NCBI RefSeq assembly: GCF_000002995.4
Contig: NW_025062477.1
Location: 9,830,649 to 9,894,648 of the forward strand
Direction of reading: 5' to 3'
Length of the DNA stretch: 64,000 nucleotides
Origin: Brugia malayi
Taxonomy: Eukaryota; Nematoda; Chromadorea; Rhabditida; Onchocercidae
Shown here: piece after piece, positions 1 to 21,700 of the stretch
How positions within the stretch are numbered: position 1 is the first letter of the stretch
How the letters are laid out: each line of letters starts with the position of its first letter
Notes under the pieces: generated by a model
Told to the model about the DNA's origin: nothing
Databases searched by the model: none
Seen by the model: only the letters and a program-made list of their open reading frames with translations
Translations under genes and position numbers: made by a program

Positions 1-3000
1 AGTAAAACTTTACTGAGATGAAATTGAGGTATTGAGGTACTAAATTTAATAGGGATAGGGAGGAATAAAATTCTAGCTCAAATGGAGCAGCATGCATTTT
101 GATTTGCAGGATTGAATGAACAGCAAATTTATAATAATTAATATGAAATTATAGTTTACTGAGATTGTAGGAATAGAGTATTTCAACACTCGTCCATGTT
201 ACCTCAGATTGTCATGTTCTGTCGAGTTTCAAATGAGCAAATATGCTAAGTTATTACCAAGCGAATCATCCATCTACTGATTTGAAATTTGAGTTTTGAA
301 GTATTTTATGTCAAGATTGTGATTTTTTTTTTCAGAAAAACTTTATCTGCTTCATATCTTATTCCTTTTTTCTGTGGTTCGGAAAGTTTCAAACCATTAT
401 GGTTACTGCAGCTACTCTGCTTTTTATAAAAGTTTAAATCTTTGTCCACTCGCCTATTTGTTATTCACTTTGCTCTCCACGCAGACGCTGTGATCCAACT
501 GTTAAATTGTTGCATCGACATCCGCTTTTATGCTCTCAAGATTCATTCGCTGTGTTTAGTAATAGTTTAAAAGTAATCTGCTCCATAAACTTTTGCTTAT
601 TTGGCTGTTTTCAGCTACGATTTAATAGGTGGTGCGCGGCATTTTAGGTAATGCTGGGATTAGTTTAAAAACTTTTCATGGTCGTCTAGTGCAGTTTATT
701 TATTAAGTTTAACCAATTGCAAGGTCACCGAAAGGAGAATTGAGAGGGGGCTGCAAGCATATGTAAGTTTTCATAAACATCGGTTTTAACAGAGAGTTCA
801 GGGTGGAATTTTTTGCAAACATTTTTGAGAATCAACTGATAAATTTCTAAATTTTTTTCAGGAGTTAACACGAACTTGAATCAAAGCTCAGGATATCACC
901 TCCATTGTAATGTTTTCTCATACTATTCTAGAATTGCTGAAATGTATTAGAAGTTATAAAATCCAAACACCAAGTATTTTTTCTTGTTTTAGAAAAAAAC
1001 ATCTTTGCGGTTTTTTGTAAAAAGGCATTATTGGAGTCGGTGATCATCTATTTGATGTCTTATTAATTGGCCTCGGAATTCCTCCAATTGAAAAGCGGAT
1101 GGGGAAATATATCTGACCATTAGTTGATGATCACAGATTTCGTGCTTGAATGAAATGGTTTCTGATAAATCATTGATAACGTGAATCCATGCCTTTGCTA
1201 ACACTTGATTGGAATGGATGCTTGACTGAGGTGCTGTTTTAGATTGACGTTGAATCACACCTTGGAATGATTGGTTTGCTGTACTTTTTTCTTCGATTAC
1301 AGTTTTTGAAGTGCATGCATTATAATTTTTCACCTTAAATTTTCAGGCAATACATGAAGAATTCGGCTTTCCAGAAATACAGCTTGAGGCATTCGAATTA
1401 TCCATTCATCTGATGTAGATATGATGAGAAGACTTGCATCTCGTAATTTCTAAACCGAGAGAGAATTCTCTTCTTATCTGCTTCATTTTTTAGATAATTA
1501 ACCGAGATAACCCTAAATGATAAGGTAGATTTATATACACATTACGCATTTTATTTTTCGTTTGATAAAATCTTAACTGTTATTAGATAACTCTGTACGT
1601 AATAAGCTTAAGGATAATCCGATTATTATACTCCATGATACTGATATCTCATAAGGGGAAGATTGTTACAGTAAATGTTCTCGTGCTGTGTCACCAAGTA
1701 ATCTTCCTGCATTGATTACCTGGAAATGGTTTCATTTCTCAGTAAAATAATGATTCATTGTGATTTCTTATATATCGTCAAAGAAAAAATAGGGAAATCA
1801 TCAATTTGAATAGTACAAAAAAGTGCTCCATCAGCAGGACTATCATTATGTCACCTTTTCCATATTTACATTGTGATGTCTGTTGCCGCTGCATCTCTCC
1901 GATGCGGTTCTTGATACACATCATCGTACTTTTTTCTACTACATCGTCCTGTGTGCATTTGGTTTTGTGGCGGATTTTGTTCCTGGTACAAAAATCGAAG
2001 CAAGTTGCAGTACTTTTGACTGCCTATTGACAGGTTGTATATGAGGATACCTTAAATTTTGTTAGTAGCAGACTGAACTAAAAGTATGCTGTAACAAAGG
2101 TTTCACATTATGCTTTATTTATGCTTAACTGGTTCGGAATTCAGTGCTAGACTCGCTTTAAATTCCTTTTGGAAAAATTGAATTCTTATGAACAGATGAA
2201 AAATGTGTCAATTATGAAATATCCTTTAACCTTTTAGATCAGGTCCATCTAAAACTTGACTTATTTTGTTGTCTTGTGGAAACTATCGCACTTAAAGCAT
2301 TTGTTATTACAGTATGACTGTCACCAGTATTTTGGATCTCATGGATCTGTTTTGTAGAAGTTATGTCACACTTTTCAATGTTCATCGTCATTACGTCATA
2401 CCACTACTCTCGAAAATAATGTCCATTGCAGTAAGCATTCAACCAGTATCACCGTAATGACACCTCCAGCAACATCGTCATCACTGCCATTTCGCCGCAG
2501 TCTTACCGCAACTTCTCGGTTTTTCCAACCTGTTTCCATTCATAATCAAAGTCGATAATTAAATAGTGTGCTATGTCATTTTCACATCGAAAATCATGCT
2601 TATACCTCGCATATATATATAAGTTTCACGTGACATAATCCCTTTCCACAAACCAACAAATGGTAAAGATGGATGAGCGAATTGGTTGATGTGCTGATGC
2701 TGCTGTTACTTCTCGTCTGTGGGTATCACATATTTATTTGTTCCCCTTTTCACAGTCGACATTCTTTATCTCTGTGTCGACGACCATTGCAACATGCACT
2801 TGTCGTTCGAGGCGTCTACAATCGATTCAAAAATATCTGAGCGAAGCGCAGCGCGCTCTCGTCCTCTCCTGGGTGTGTAGTGTTCGTCGAACACATCCAT
2901 TCTTTTTTTCAGCTTTTCTTGATTCAGTCCTTGTATTTCGGCCTAGTAGTACCATAAATGAAACCAATGAGATTTTTATTGTAGACAAGATGAGATGGAG

Positions 3001-3587
3001 AAAAGCGTACGCATATCGAAGACCAAGTGCAACTTCGTTTTATAATAATTAACGAGTTACAAACTAGGAAAAAAAGCTGTATGAGATGTTCAGATAATGA
3101 AATATAGGTTTAGTGCAATAAACTTCCAGGTAAGCGAACTTATAAAAGCCATAAATAGCATCTCAAGGACATGAGCATTCCACCCGATCTATAAGTTAAA
3201 GATGGATTTGGTTGTTAACAAACATTTCTATTATCATCACCCCTTCCGGATAACATTTTCAACACTCAGCAATCGTTGTTAACCAGTCCCTGTCATAATT
3301 ATTTGTAAGGATTTATTTACGGTTTCGTCGGCTTGTTTCATTGACTGGTTTCCAGTCTTCGGCATATGTTTATCATTTTTTGTGTGGGAAATGAAGGGTG
3401 GCATTTTGGTATCCGTCATATGTGTACGGCCGTGAAAGTATAGTGTTGCAAAGGATTTATTGTGGTGTTTCCGACAAGTTGGGTGGTGATTTTAGATATG
3501 AGATGGGATATGTTTTTCTGGTAGCAGTACTGATTCCTAAATGGTTTTTCCATCGTAATATAAGAAATCAAATTGCCTATTGTTTTT

Positions 3588-3738
3588 TTGTTATTATTAT
3601 CGTTAATTACTAAGTATTACCTATTGTTATACTAGTTAGTTCATTTACTATTGTTGTTATTATTATCATTGTTATTACTTATTATTATTGATTACTATTA
3701 TCATTGTTATTATGTATTATTATTAATTATTAATTGTC
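3588..3738. repeat. Degenerate TTA/ATT trinucleotide tract
   Basis: About 150 bases consist mainly of interrupted TTA, TTG and ATT triplets. It is an imperfect simple-sequence tract in noncoding DNA upstream of wwp-1. Confidence 0.8.
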
Positions 3739-4072
3739 GTAATCACAAGGTGAAAGCAGTCAAATAGCGCACTTCTCACTGGTCAAAGTGAATTTCTACT
3801 TTGGGCAAGGAATCATCGGCTGATGTCATCCCATATCCATTCGTAAGATTATTTGTAATCTTTAATCGGTGAATAATAGAGTTTTTTGACTCATATGGTT
3901 TTCAAACATTGAAGATATTTAATTTCTGTGCTATTTCTCTAACATGTTTTCAAGTGGTAGTTTGTTAGGAATATAGTTCCACCAATGTTCTTTGAACTCT
4001 ATCAGATTTCTTTTTCAATTACTTAGGCGTTTGAGCTGTTTCATCAGATCTGAGCTTATGCTTAATTCACGT

Positions 4073-4107
4073 GTATATATATATGTTTGTATATATATGT
4101 TTATATC
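4073..4107. repeat. TA / TATG dinucleotide tract
   Basis: Short interrupted run of TA with TTTG/TATG interruptions, noncoding. Confidence 0.75.
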
Positions 4108-4738
4108 ATCCCTAACTTATCACACTGACGTCGCACTATTTTTATTTTAGTGTGATGTTTGCCTGTCTGTCCTGCCTTCCCTTCTCGTCATTTTGCTTTC
4201 TGCCCCTCTTGTGAGCTCTCTTTCTATTTTTGCCTCTCATTTATATTTTGTTACGTAGATCACTTCGTGATTTTCAAATATCACTGTGCATTTTATTCCC
4301 GTAGTGTTTGAGCAACCTGTTTTAGATTATATTTGCAGCGATTTGCCAGGAAATTTTTCATTGTGATAGTTCACTTTTCAGTACAAGTTTCGGGAAACTT
4401 CTCTCTACTTTGCTTTCCTTTCTTGTTGAGAATAGTTGTTTAGCGCTAGAAATGCTTTGTGTTTATAATGGATCAGTGGTTTATCAATTAAAATGCTTTT
4501 GTTGCGTTATTACCAGTTGAAATCCTCAGTGCGATCTCTTTGCTATGTACTGCAAAAAATAAGGTACTGACATTTGACATTTTCTTCTTGATCATTTTGT
4601 TCTCCATTATTTTCAACTTATGTACATCATCGGAACTAAATTCTCCAACTATTGCAAGCTAAGAATATGTTGGTGTAATTAGCAGTGCGATTTGTCTCCT
4701 CTGTCGTTATTGTAAGCAATTCCAAAAATCCCCACAAT

Positions 4739-4748
4739 ATCTTTTAGG
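4739..4748 (+). promoter_or_regulatory. wwp-1: 5'-most splice acceptor of wwp-1 (likely leader splice)
   Basis: The sequence atcttttag ends at 4747 and is followed by 48 bases of leader before the ATG at 4796. No upstream coding exon is evident, so this acceptor probably receives a spliced leader or a noncoding 5' exon. This is an inference from position and acceptor shape. Confidence 0.5.
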
Positions 4749-4795
4749 TTGTGAATGTTCTGGTTATATATGCAATCATCAGTAGGCTGACAAAA

Positions 4796-13251
<8,456 letters not shown>

Positions 13252-13631
13252 AGCTGTGAATACATAGTGTACTATATATTTTCTTTAGGGTGCTATAATT
13301 TTTTCGGACTTCGTTCCTTGCAGAAATTTACAGTCCTGTTATTTCGACTTTAACATTCCATAAAGTTTTACTAGTTTAAGTTTAATTGTAAAAACTTTAC
13401 CCGGTCCTTTTCAGTCTTTATGGTCCCTATAAGCACTTTTTTCCCTGTGCATTACATCACTATTAATGATTTCAATTTATCAATTTATATGTCTTTGGAA
13501 CTGTCTTTATCACTTTAGTGATTGACGTTGCGGTGGTTTTACATCAAAATCTTTTACTTGCTCTGGGAAAAGTTTCAGTATTCCATTTTCCGATTAAAAT
13601 GGGTATTTCAAAGTGGGACGACTTTATGTAC

Positions 13632-13637
13632 AATAAA
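13632..13637 (+). terminator. wwp-1: Poly(A) signal of wwp-1
   Basis: A canonical AATAAA lies about 380 bases after the wwp-1 stop codon and is the first clear signal downstream. Confidence 0.55.
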
Positions 13638-15151
13638 TGCATTGAAGCTTCATAGGTTCTTAAATTTCCAGTCGTAAATTTGCCACTGTGTGGATTTATT
13701 CATTTGACACATATGCGTTGTGATGTTCCTTGTTATTACATATGTGAACTAGAAAAGCATACGGTACTACCATTATGTTTAATGCAGATATCAGGTTCTT
13801 TATAGTAATTGTTTTCGAAATTACAAAATACCATTTAGTAGTGACAGAAATGTCTGCGACATTTCTCATGAGACATGCTTCAAACTAATAATACCATATT
13901 TTCAATTTTTCTGTGAACAGGTTGAATCTGTGATATCATTTTTTTTTCCGTTGTGATATATTAGTTATTATTTCATACATGTTCGTGGACCAAATACCAA
14001 TACAATTATTTATTATTACTATTATTATTACTAATTACTATTTTTAATTGCTCTCGTTGAGTACAGTACTACTACTACTGCTGGTATTTGTTCATTAAAA
14101 TTAAAATATGTGCAAGGGTCATTTTCAGTAGCGTTAGTTTTCCCCACATATTTTTTTAATTATAAGATTATGAGGATTTAAAGACCTTCACATTTTATGT
14201 ATGACAGGACACAATTTTACATATTTCAACCAGTTTTCTGCGCTATCTGAAATGTAGATTTACCTTACCGTATTTAGTCTTAAATAAATATGACACTATT
14301 GGAGAGTCCGTGAACACTGTTGCACCTTCAGTCTTTTGAGGTCTGCTTTTGATAGTCGTTTACACAGTAGCATATAAAGCGATGATTCTACTTTTCAAGA
14401 AAAAAAGGAATGAAGAGAATATTTTATAAAATATTAGGTTCTTTAAACGGCACTGGTAGTTAGTCGATTCAGACAATGTGGTGCTTAGACAACAATCTCG
14501 ACTTTTACAGTAGCGGTCTTGAGTTAGCAGAAACAGATGGGAGCTTGCGGGCTCCAGATAAAGCGAACGGGCGAGCCCGGCATATTCCGTGAAGCCTAAG
14601 GCTCAGACATTAATAAATTTCGTTCTATTCTCATTTGTTACAATGGTAATAGTCGTGAAGAGAGAACAGTACTTAGCTATATGGCCGTATTAAGCACAAA
14701 AACATGAACAGTAAAGTGACAAATGTATGGAATTCAGTATAAACAGGAAATCGTCATAAGCAAAAGCAGAAAGCACGAGGTAAGGCATGGCGATATAGCG
14801 GACTTTGAAACGAAGTAAATGTTGAGAAAATGATTGAAAGGGTTTTCAAAGGCATATTTGTCTACTAACTGGATATAGAAACGAGAACGGAGTTAACGTG
14901 CCGCTTTATGTTAACAGGACTACTATTTCTCATCTACGCTCATTATACCATTTTTCAAATTAAAAAAAAAAAAAATGAAAGGCTTAGGTATCAATTATAC
15001 TACTTGGTATAAATTGTACAAACTAAACGAACAAGGGCATTTCTCAAAATAAATATATTGTCATGAATTCTTAACTCTTTGTAGAAAATATACAGTTCTG
15101 AACATTCAACAAACGTCTCCAAACTGTTGTGAAACATACAGCTATCAAGTT
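13638..15151. other. Convergent intergenic region, no gene seen
   Basis: This lies between the 3' ends of wwp-1 (+) and the palmitoyltransferase gene (-) and should hold both 3' UTRs. It includes an ATT/TTA tract near 14006-14046. A locally GC-rich patch near 14530-14605 carries a 7-bp stem (14548-14554 with 14573-14579). I see no coding exon. Confidence 0.6.
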
Positions 15152-17795
15152 TTAAACAATAAGTGGTTGATTTGAGAGTTGAATCACGTCTCGTTCTGAC
15201 GGCAAAGCTGAGCATGGTAACAACCACAATATCATTGGTCCTAGAAATTAAAACAAATTGAAACTGATCTATATACCAAACAGTATTCGTTCAAAATGTG
15301 TATATGAGGTTTTCTCTCTTATTTCACAGTTAATTCTTAACATATTTGTAATAACGAAAGATGTCGCTTAATTTACCCGGGGAAGAAGTAATGCGAGATA
15401 AGAAAGAAGGACTAATATAATATCCTTATTCTCTTTTTAAAATCTGCTTACCGCTGCCGCACACCTCCCGCACTAGAATTACTTTTGAGCGTGATAGAGC
15501 CACTCGATTGTGGAAACCCTTGCGTTGAACTGCTTCTACAGCCGTCTCATCGTTCAGAAGTGCTTGTATCTAAATGAGATATTAGTAGCTCTCTAGATAT
15601 TATATCACAATAATAGCATAAAAATGAAATTTCAAGAATGCTGTCTAGTATTTCTTGTTTAAAATGACAACTCCTTTCTTGTTAAATTACCTGATCACAA
15701 GAAACCGCCAAAACGAACAAACCAAATAGAGCGCTTTCGATAGAGAGGAAAACGGTATGCAATCTAAAAGTAAATAATAGTAAGTAGAATCCTGGTTTAA
15801 ATTCTTGTAAACACTAACATTTTCGCATGATGTACACTTTGTCCATATGGTCCTTTCATACCGGTAATGCCGTATTCATCGTGGTATACCCAAGCCGTCA
15901 CTATTAAACTGAAAAAAAAAAAAAAAAAACTAAATATGGTATTTCAAAAGAAAAGATTAGATATTTGAAAAAAATGTAGGTTTGAATGTGTTAAAATTTA
16001 ATAATGTGAAAGAGTAGAAATATAGAAAGAAGGGTAATATTCGCGAAAAATAAAATCAGTTTCCCATTTTTTGGCGATTGCATAACTTATAAGTTTCACA
16101 ACGACAGCCATAAAAGTAAGTACAAATGTTCATCAGTTAGGTATTCTATTGAGAATTTCAATAAAATGCATAATCGCAGTGCTAAAAAAATGTTGGAAAA
16201 ACATACCTGAGCGCATATCCTGAAGATAGGCCAACATACAACAGAAACTGAAGGAAATATTTTTGGTTGTACTCGCCGATGCAATTATTAACCCAGGGAC
16301 CTTAAAATATTGAAGATCTAATAAGTACTAGAAAGATGTGACTAACATTTTCAATGAACTTCATGTCTTCTTTATTTCATTCATCCCACTAATTCAAATC
16401 AAAAAATTCGCACATTGCTCTCAAGAAATTCTCACAAACATCTTGTTCGATGCAAAAGTAATCTTTTCTCATCTTGAAAATCTCTTTCTACCGGATCTTG
16501 GCTTTAATATCAAAATTCAAAAGTAAGACCTAAACTATTTCACTCGTCACACAATTCTTCTCATTAATTTTCAAATTTATTGTGAACGACACAAAATATG
16601 CGCAGGATGGACTACAAAGAAGATAATCTGTTTACTAAGAGGAGAAAATAGCATGTTGCAAGACCGCGACGAAAATAGTTCTGCTACTATTGAAAAACGT
16701 TCTACTTTCAATGACAGGATAATTCGAAAGAAAACAGTACTTAATTTTTATGCAGAATCAAAATAAAAACTACTGATAACTATGAACAAATACTAACAGT
16801 GATGATCCATTTTTCGAATGCAGCGTCGGCAGATACGACAATGATGTGCTCGCGGTGGTCTATAAGACTCGCATCGAGTGCAAATTGTCCAATCCTTTCC
16901 CTCAAAAATTATTAAATTTCATTACGATTTCATAAATCACCACAAAAAATCCACTAGGCTAATTTCATATAGTGTCATTTTTACCTTATCTACAATCGAT
17001 TATTTGTATATAAAGCTTAAATAATTCACGAAGATCACATTTAAATCTGATCGAGGCGTAGAATAGATAATTCTATCATGGGATAAGAAGCAGTTAAGTA
17101 AAAGTGAGCTAACCACAAATTTATTTTCTTCTATCACTTCCACATCGGTATCTGTACTATTGGATTCACTATCAGAAAGCGATTTAGGAAAACGATTCCT
17201 ATTACAATGTAACAATCTGAAAAAACATCAAAAAATAAATATGAAAACATATAAGACGACTTATAACTCCATACCTGAATCAGCATTTAAATTCTGCAGT
17301 CTGTACAAAAATTTTACTTGAACAACTGAAAAACAGTATGAACTAAGAGTGAAAATTATAAATCAGAGCATATAAACAAATATTACATTCTCATTTAGTG
17401 AGTATGCACAATACACTCATTTGGTAGTGACCCGTTATCATAAGACACATGAGTTGTCCAATTTGGAAAATTGAGAACGCGACTACGTTTAGTTTTAGAT
17501 TTCAATTTCGTGTAGCACTTTTAACTTATCACTTGCTAAAGTAAATAAAACTAAAAACCTAAAAACAAGTAATGCGTGAACAAATCATTAGAAAGTAATT
17601 ATAAATTAACGCACCCACTCCGACTAATCGGCACAATCCCTGGATCCGTAATCATTGCTCGCAAATGAGATGCAAATGCAAAAAACAACACTGTATTAAA
17701 CATAACTGCATGCAGCGCACCCCATAAACTGTAACTGACAATGAGCGATATTACAAATTATTGTTTCGTAAATTCTTTTCAATCATATTTTACAA

Positions 17796-17842
<47 letters not shown>

Positions 17843-18307
17843 ATGTTTTGCTTTATGTAAGGCTTAATGGAAGTCTTCGCAAGCACAGGTTAATAATAAT
17901 AATATTAATAATAATAATATTAATAATGATAATATTAATAATGATAATAATAATAATATTAATAATAATAATATTAATAATAATAATATTAACACATACA
18001 CACAAACAACATAGTGTCCTAAAATGTACATTACAGTTATGAAATAGTGATGCCGAACGCCCGTAAATGTGTCATTCTTTTTAAAATTATAGTAACGCTA
18101 ATGAGGCATGAAAATACTAACAGAAATGCAGAGATGGAAATTTTTTTATGGACTACCATTGCTGAAAAGATCGGAATGAATTGATGCACACCTTTGCATG
18201 AAGGTAGGTGCAATGAGCCATACGATGACTACATAATCGGCATAAATCATTGCTAAATAAGTGAGCAAAGCGCAGAAGATTCCGCACAAATCACGACGGA
18301 ATATCAT
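15152..18307 (-). CDS. DHHC-type protein S-palmitoyltransferase, ZDHHC3/7-like
   Basis: Nine minus-strand exons: 18192-18307 (ATG at 18305-18307), 17615-17728, 17114-17216, 16798-16900, 16207-16300, 15819-15908, 15691-15763, 15452-15569 and 15152-15240 (TAA). All phases close and give 299 residues, the usual size for this family. Visible in order: transmembrane segment 1 (about 8-33), segment 2 (about 40-62), and the DPG motif at 67-69. The Cys-rich domain follows with catalytic DHHC at 143-146 in RKMDHHCPWVNNC, then segments 3 and 4, and a DETAVE element at the TTxE position. By family knowledge it transfers palmitate from an auto-acylated DHHC Cys to cytosolic Cys residues of client proteins, typically at the Golgi. 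An in-frame TGA lies just upstream of the ATG. Assignment to ZDHHC3/7 rests on remembered similarity around [12 protein letters not shown] and YADYVV; the worm dhhc number is not assigned. Confidence 0.93.
17796..17842. repeat. (TA)n followed by (GA)n microsatellite
   Basis: About 25 bases of TA run directly into 22 bases of GA, inside the first coding intron of the DHHC gene. Confidence 0.95.
17890..17992. repeat. AAT/ATT microsatellite
   Basis: About 100 bases of imperfect AAT and ATT triplets lie in the same intron as the TA/GA tract. Confidence 0.95.
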
Positions 18308-18480
18308 TCCTCATTAACAATCACTACATCGGAAGTCAACACTGCCAACCTTAAAATGGAAATAAAAAACAAAACTAAACACAGAGAAGAAAGAAGAAAC
18401 ACAAATCCGTATTAACTAAACCTGATCTGACTCAATTGCATCACGAATAACATTCTTCACGTCTGTCCGAGACACATAGT
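18308..18480 (-). promoter_or_regulatory. Probable 5' leader of the DHHC gene
   Basis: On the minus strand a good acceptor (ttttaag) ends at 18350, so the first coding exon may start at 18349. A matching donor, CAG followed by gtttag, ends an upstream noncoding exon at 18422. The region beyond (about 18470-18600) is GC-richer and could be the promoter. No start codon in frame is available upstream. Confidence 0.4.
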
Positions 18481-18641
18481 TTCACTCCGCGCACTTGCTA
18501 AGTCGACGGAAAAGGTCATAGCTAAGTGCTACAAGGGACGCTTTTCAGCGGCTGGTTCGTGCTACAGAAGAAGGTGAGGACGGTGCTTTGACACTCTGTG
18601 TGTTTTAGCGAGAAACCTCATAATTATTATGTGGCTCACTA

Positions 18642-18662
18642 CAGTACTATTATTATTATTAT

Positions 18663-18693
<31 letters not shown>

Positions 18694-18786
18694 ATTAATA
18701 TTATTATTATTATTATTGTTATTATTATTGTTATTGTTATTATTGTTATTATTATTACTAATTATTACTATTATTATTTTTATTAA
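18642..18786. repeat. TTA microsatellite
   Basis: About 145 bases of TTA with occasional TTG and AAT interruptions, just upstream of the DHHC gene. Open frames here are only low-complexity Ile/Tyr runs. Confidence 0.95.
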
Positions 18787-21700
18787 TTATTAATCATTAA
18801 TGTAAGATAAAATGTAAAATATGCAAATAACTGTAAACAAAGGGAAGAGCCGGGAAGCAAACTGGTAATTGAAATAAATTTCTGAACAATTTTGTTATTT
18901 AAAATGAAGTGATATCGACTAGGTTAAGTGTAACACGACATGATTCATTTATAAAACTGGAAGTGGAAACTTGTAACCTTACAAAATGTTAAAGATTATC
19001 GTTCAAATTTTACAATCAGCCATTGCTGCAAGTAATAAAAATGGTAGATATCAATGTTTTTTTACTACTTTTTCTAATATTGGAGAAGAGGAAAAGACTG
19101 TCAATTATGTTCAGTACATTCTTTCCTTTTGTGACAACGAAATTAATTTAGCAAATCAGACCAAATTGTAAACCTTTCCTCTACATTTGTTATCATCACC
19201 TTATATGTCAATGATAAGTGAATCGACACAAATCACTCGGTTTTAGCAGTAGTAATCCTGATTTGTCATTTATAAAGAAGTGCTACACTTTGTAACAAAT
19301 CACTTTTTTGTTATATTCAACTAAATTGCTTGACAGTTATTAGTTCATTATTAGAAGTGATTAAACAAAAAAAATTGTTTAATTGATTTAATTTGTCTTT
19401 AATTCAAACTGAGCTGACAAATGTGGTCATACAACCATTTTATACGAAACTTGAGACGAAGTCATATTATCCAATCTCAAAATCAATTTTTATATATTGT
19501 TTTATTAAAATTAATTGGTACTTCTGCAAATGGATAAACAAAGAAAAGTGCCATTTATCGGTGTATAACTTACAATTTGAAATAGATTAGCAAATCAACC
19601 TTATTTTTGGGAATGTTCAATAATTGTAATGAACCATTAAATTAATGCTTAAATGCTGCTCAATATATATATACATATATGTGCGTGGATCATAGTATCA
19701 AATCAACAGTAATCAAGAAATGAGCTTATGAACCTGTAGCAGTGCGTACAGTCTTTTGTGTATTTATAGGCATATTTAAAAAGCACTGTTTTTTAAATCA
19801 GAATATGGAGTCAAAGATATAATTCCTGTTATTCTTCTCTTTCTCTCTTTCACCTCCTATTACCTTTCTATCACTCTCGTTTTGCAAGAATTCATTTTTA
19901 ATTCAATCATCATTTTTAATCCAATTAATTCATTTTTAATTCAATCACTGTCTCTCATACAGCATCATTATTTGACCAAGGTTGTTGGGCTTCATCTTTT
20001 CTGAATTATAGACTCGAGATTTGATAGAAATCTTCAAAAGAAACTGAAATAAGGTAAGATAAAGGTTATGCACACAATTCTTTCTATTTTCTAATATTTA
20101 CATCATTTTCATAGCAAATAACAATCACTTCCGGCATTGTTCACCTATTATTATTATTGCATTTGAAGATCTGGAAAAGCTACATCTTTATGCCAAAAAT
20201 ATTGATCTCTCCAAGTATCACTCTTATCTTGTTGAAGAACCAGATCTTAAGCCATGATCTAAATAAGTCAAACATTCTTTATTTTTGAAAAGATAAAATA
20301 TCTATTCATCAATTTTATTTACTATTATTTCTTACTTCTACAGTTTAATAATCCAAAATTTAACTGGGAATGGTTCCAATATTTGTTCAGATTTGACTTT
20401 TAATTGAAAATACAAATTAAATAATCAAACTTTGATTAGTTTTTACAATAAGTTTAAAATGAGGATTAACTCTGAGAAAGAAATTGTCGAAAAGACCAAT
20501 GAAGATGAAAACTTGATGTGTGGATATGTTTGTAGTTCCTTATCACTCTTTTGTCGATAGTGAGTGACAGTCATCGACCTTTTAAATAAGGCATACTGCA
20601 AATACAAGCCGCTTTACTTTTCCGACTGAAATCTAATGCATGCATCACATAACTCTGATTTTTTAAATAAGAAATCTTTTGATTTATTTGTTATTGTGCA
20701 TAATCCCTGAAATTTGAAGGGTGAAGTGAAAGTAAAATTTTGTCTACAGAAGTTCCTACGCTTAGCTCATTATTTCATGATAGTGAACTTGTTTAGGAAA
20801 TATTCAATCTCAACAATCTCATCTTCTATCCATTCAAAAATTAAGCCGGGAACTTCCTAACAGTACTTTTATGCGCCCATCGATCCTAATTAAAATATCG
20901 ATTTATATATTTATATACCTGAATAATTTACAACGGGTAAATCGACACTTATCCTCGACAGTAAACCAACTTGAAATTAATAATTAATTTCACTTTATTC
21001 ATCCTACTCATTAATTTGATAATGAATACACCAGAGTACTCAAATGTAAACTATCGTTAATAGTTAATTTAATTTGCTTGATCTTATGATCTTGGAATTA
21101 TTGGTTTTTTCCAATAGCTTTCAACATAGTTTCATTGTTGAACGGATGCTGTCACTGGCTTTCATGTTAAACAGAAAAAGTGGAAAAGGAGGATGAATAA
21201 TAATTTTTACTTAGCTAAATCCAATTTTCAAAAGGTATTTCTACGACATAGTTGTCTTCCTCTCATTTGAAGGTTTTGTTGGCTAATTAGATCAGCTTTC
21301 TCTCAGAATTTAGATTCTTCCCAATTTCTCTAGGTTTCAATTAAATCGCCAACAATCCTGAGCCAAAAATTGAGTTTTCTCTAAGGCTTTTTTCCACGAT
21401 AGTTAATCACGTGGTAGAAGTAATTTTAAAATAATATCACGATTTTGGTCTCGGAAACATTATTTATCATTTAAATATCGACTAAAACTCTACTAATACT
21501 AGAAAACCAAAAACAATTTACCCTCACACTATTATACGCGATTGTCATTTTAACAGCAAGTTGTGCTTATTAATCATAATCAGGGTGAGAGAAAAACTCC
21601 GCAGTGTTAGGGAACTATGTACAAAGCTGATTATGACAATTGTCAAAATGTTTTCAATGTAGTGACAACTTTAGCTCTTACAGTAAATTTACATTAAATG

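Larger units (their letters stand above)
1..4740. other. Left flank, no confident gene
   Basis: This is AT-rich sequence upstream of wwp-1. I found no exon chain that can be tied to a known protein. It contains a TTA/ATT-rich block near 3588-3738, a TA/TATG block near 4073-4107, and a somewhat GC-richer part around 2440-2900 that could be promoter or 5' leader sequence for wwp-1. A short open frame of 33 codons begins with ATG at 2457 in that part. Exon-like pieces at 485-572 and 615-647 are treated as a weak observation only. Confidence 0.6.

Noticed and set aside
1028..1333. 101-codon minus-strand open frame
   Set aside because: It begins at GTG, has no phase-matched neighbouring exon and matches no family I know. 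Frames of this size are expected by chance in a 64-kb AT-rich window.
2738..3052. 104-codon plus-strand open frame
   Set aside because: It starts at TTG, has low-complexity Ser/Phe content, and shows no splice partner or family resemblance.
17277..17327. Extra exon for the DHHC gene on the minus strand
   Set aside because: It has acceptor and donor shapes, but joining it in the phase required by the next exon gives an immediate stop. The direct junction 17615 to 17216 keeps the frame.
17761..18042. 93-codon plus-strand frame
   Set aside because: It is a translation of TA, GA and AAT microsatellites within an intron of the minus-strand gene.
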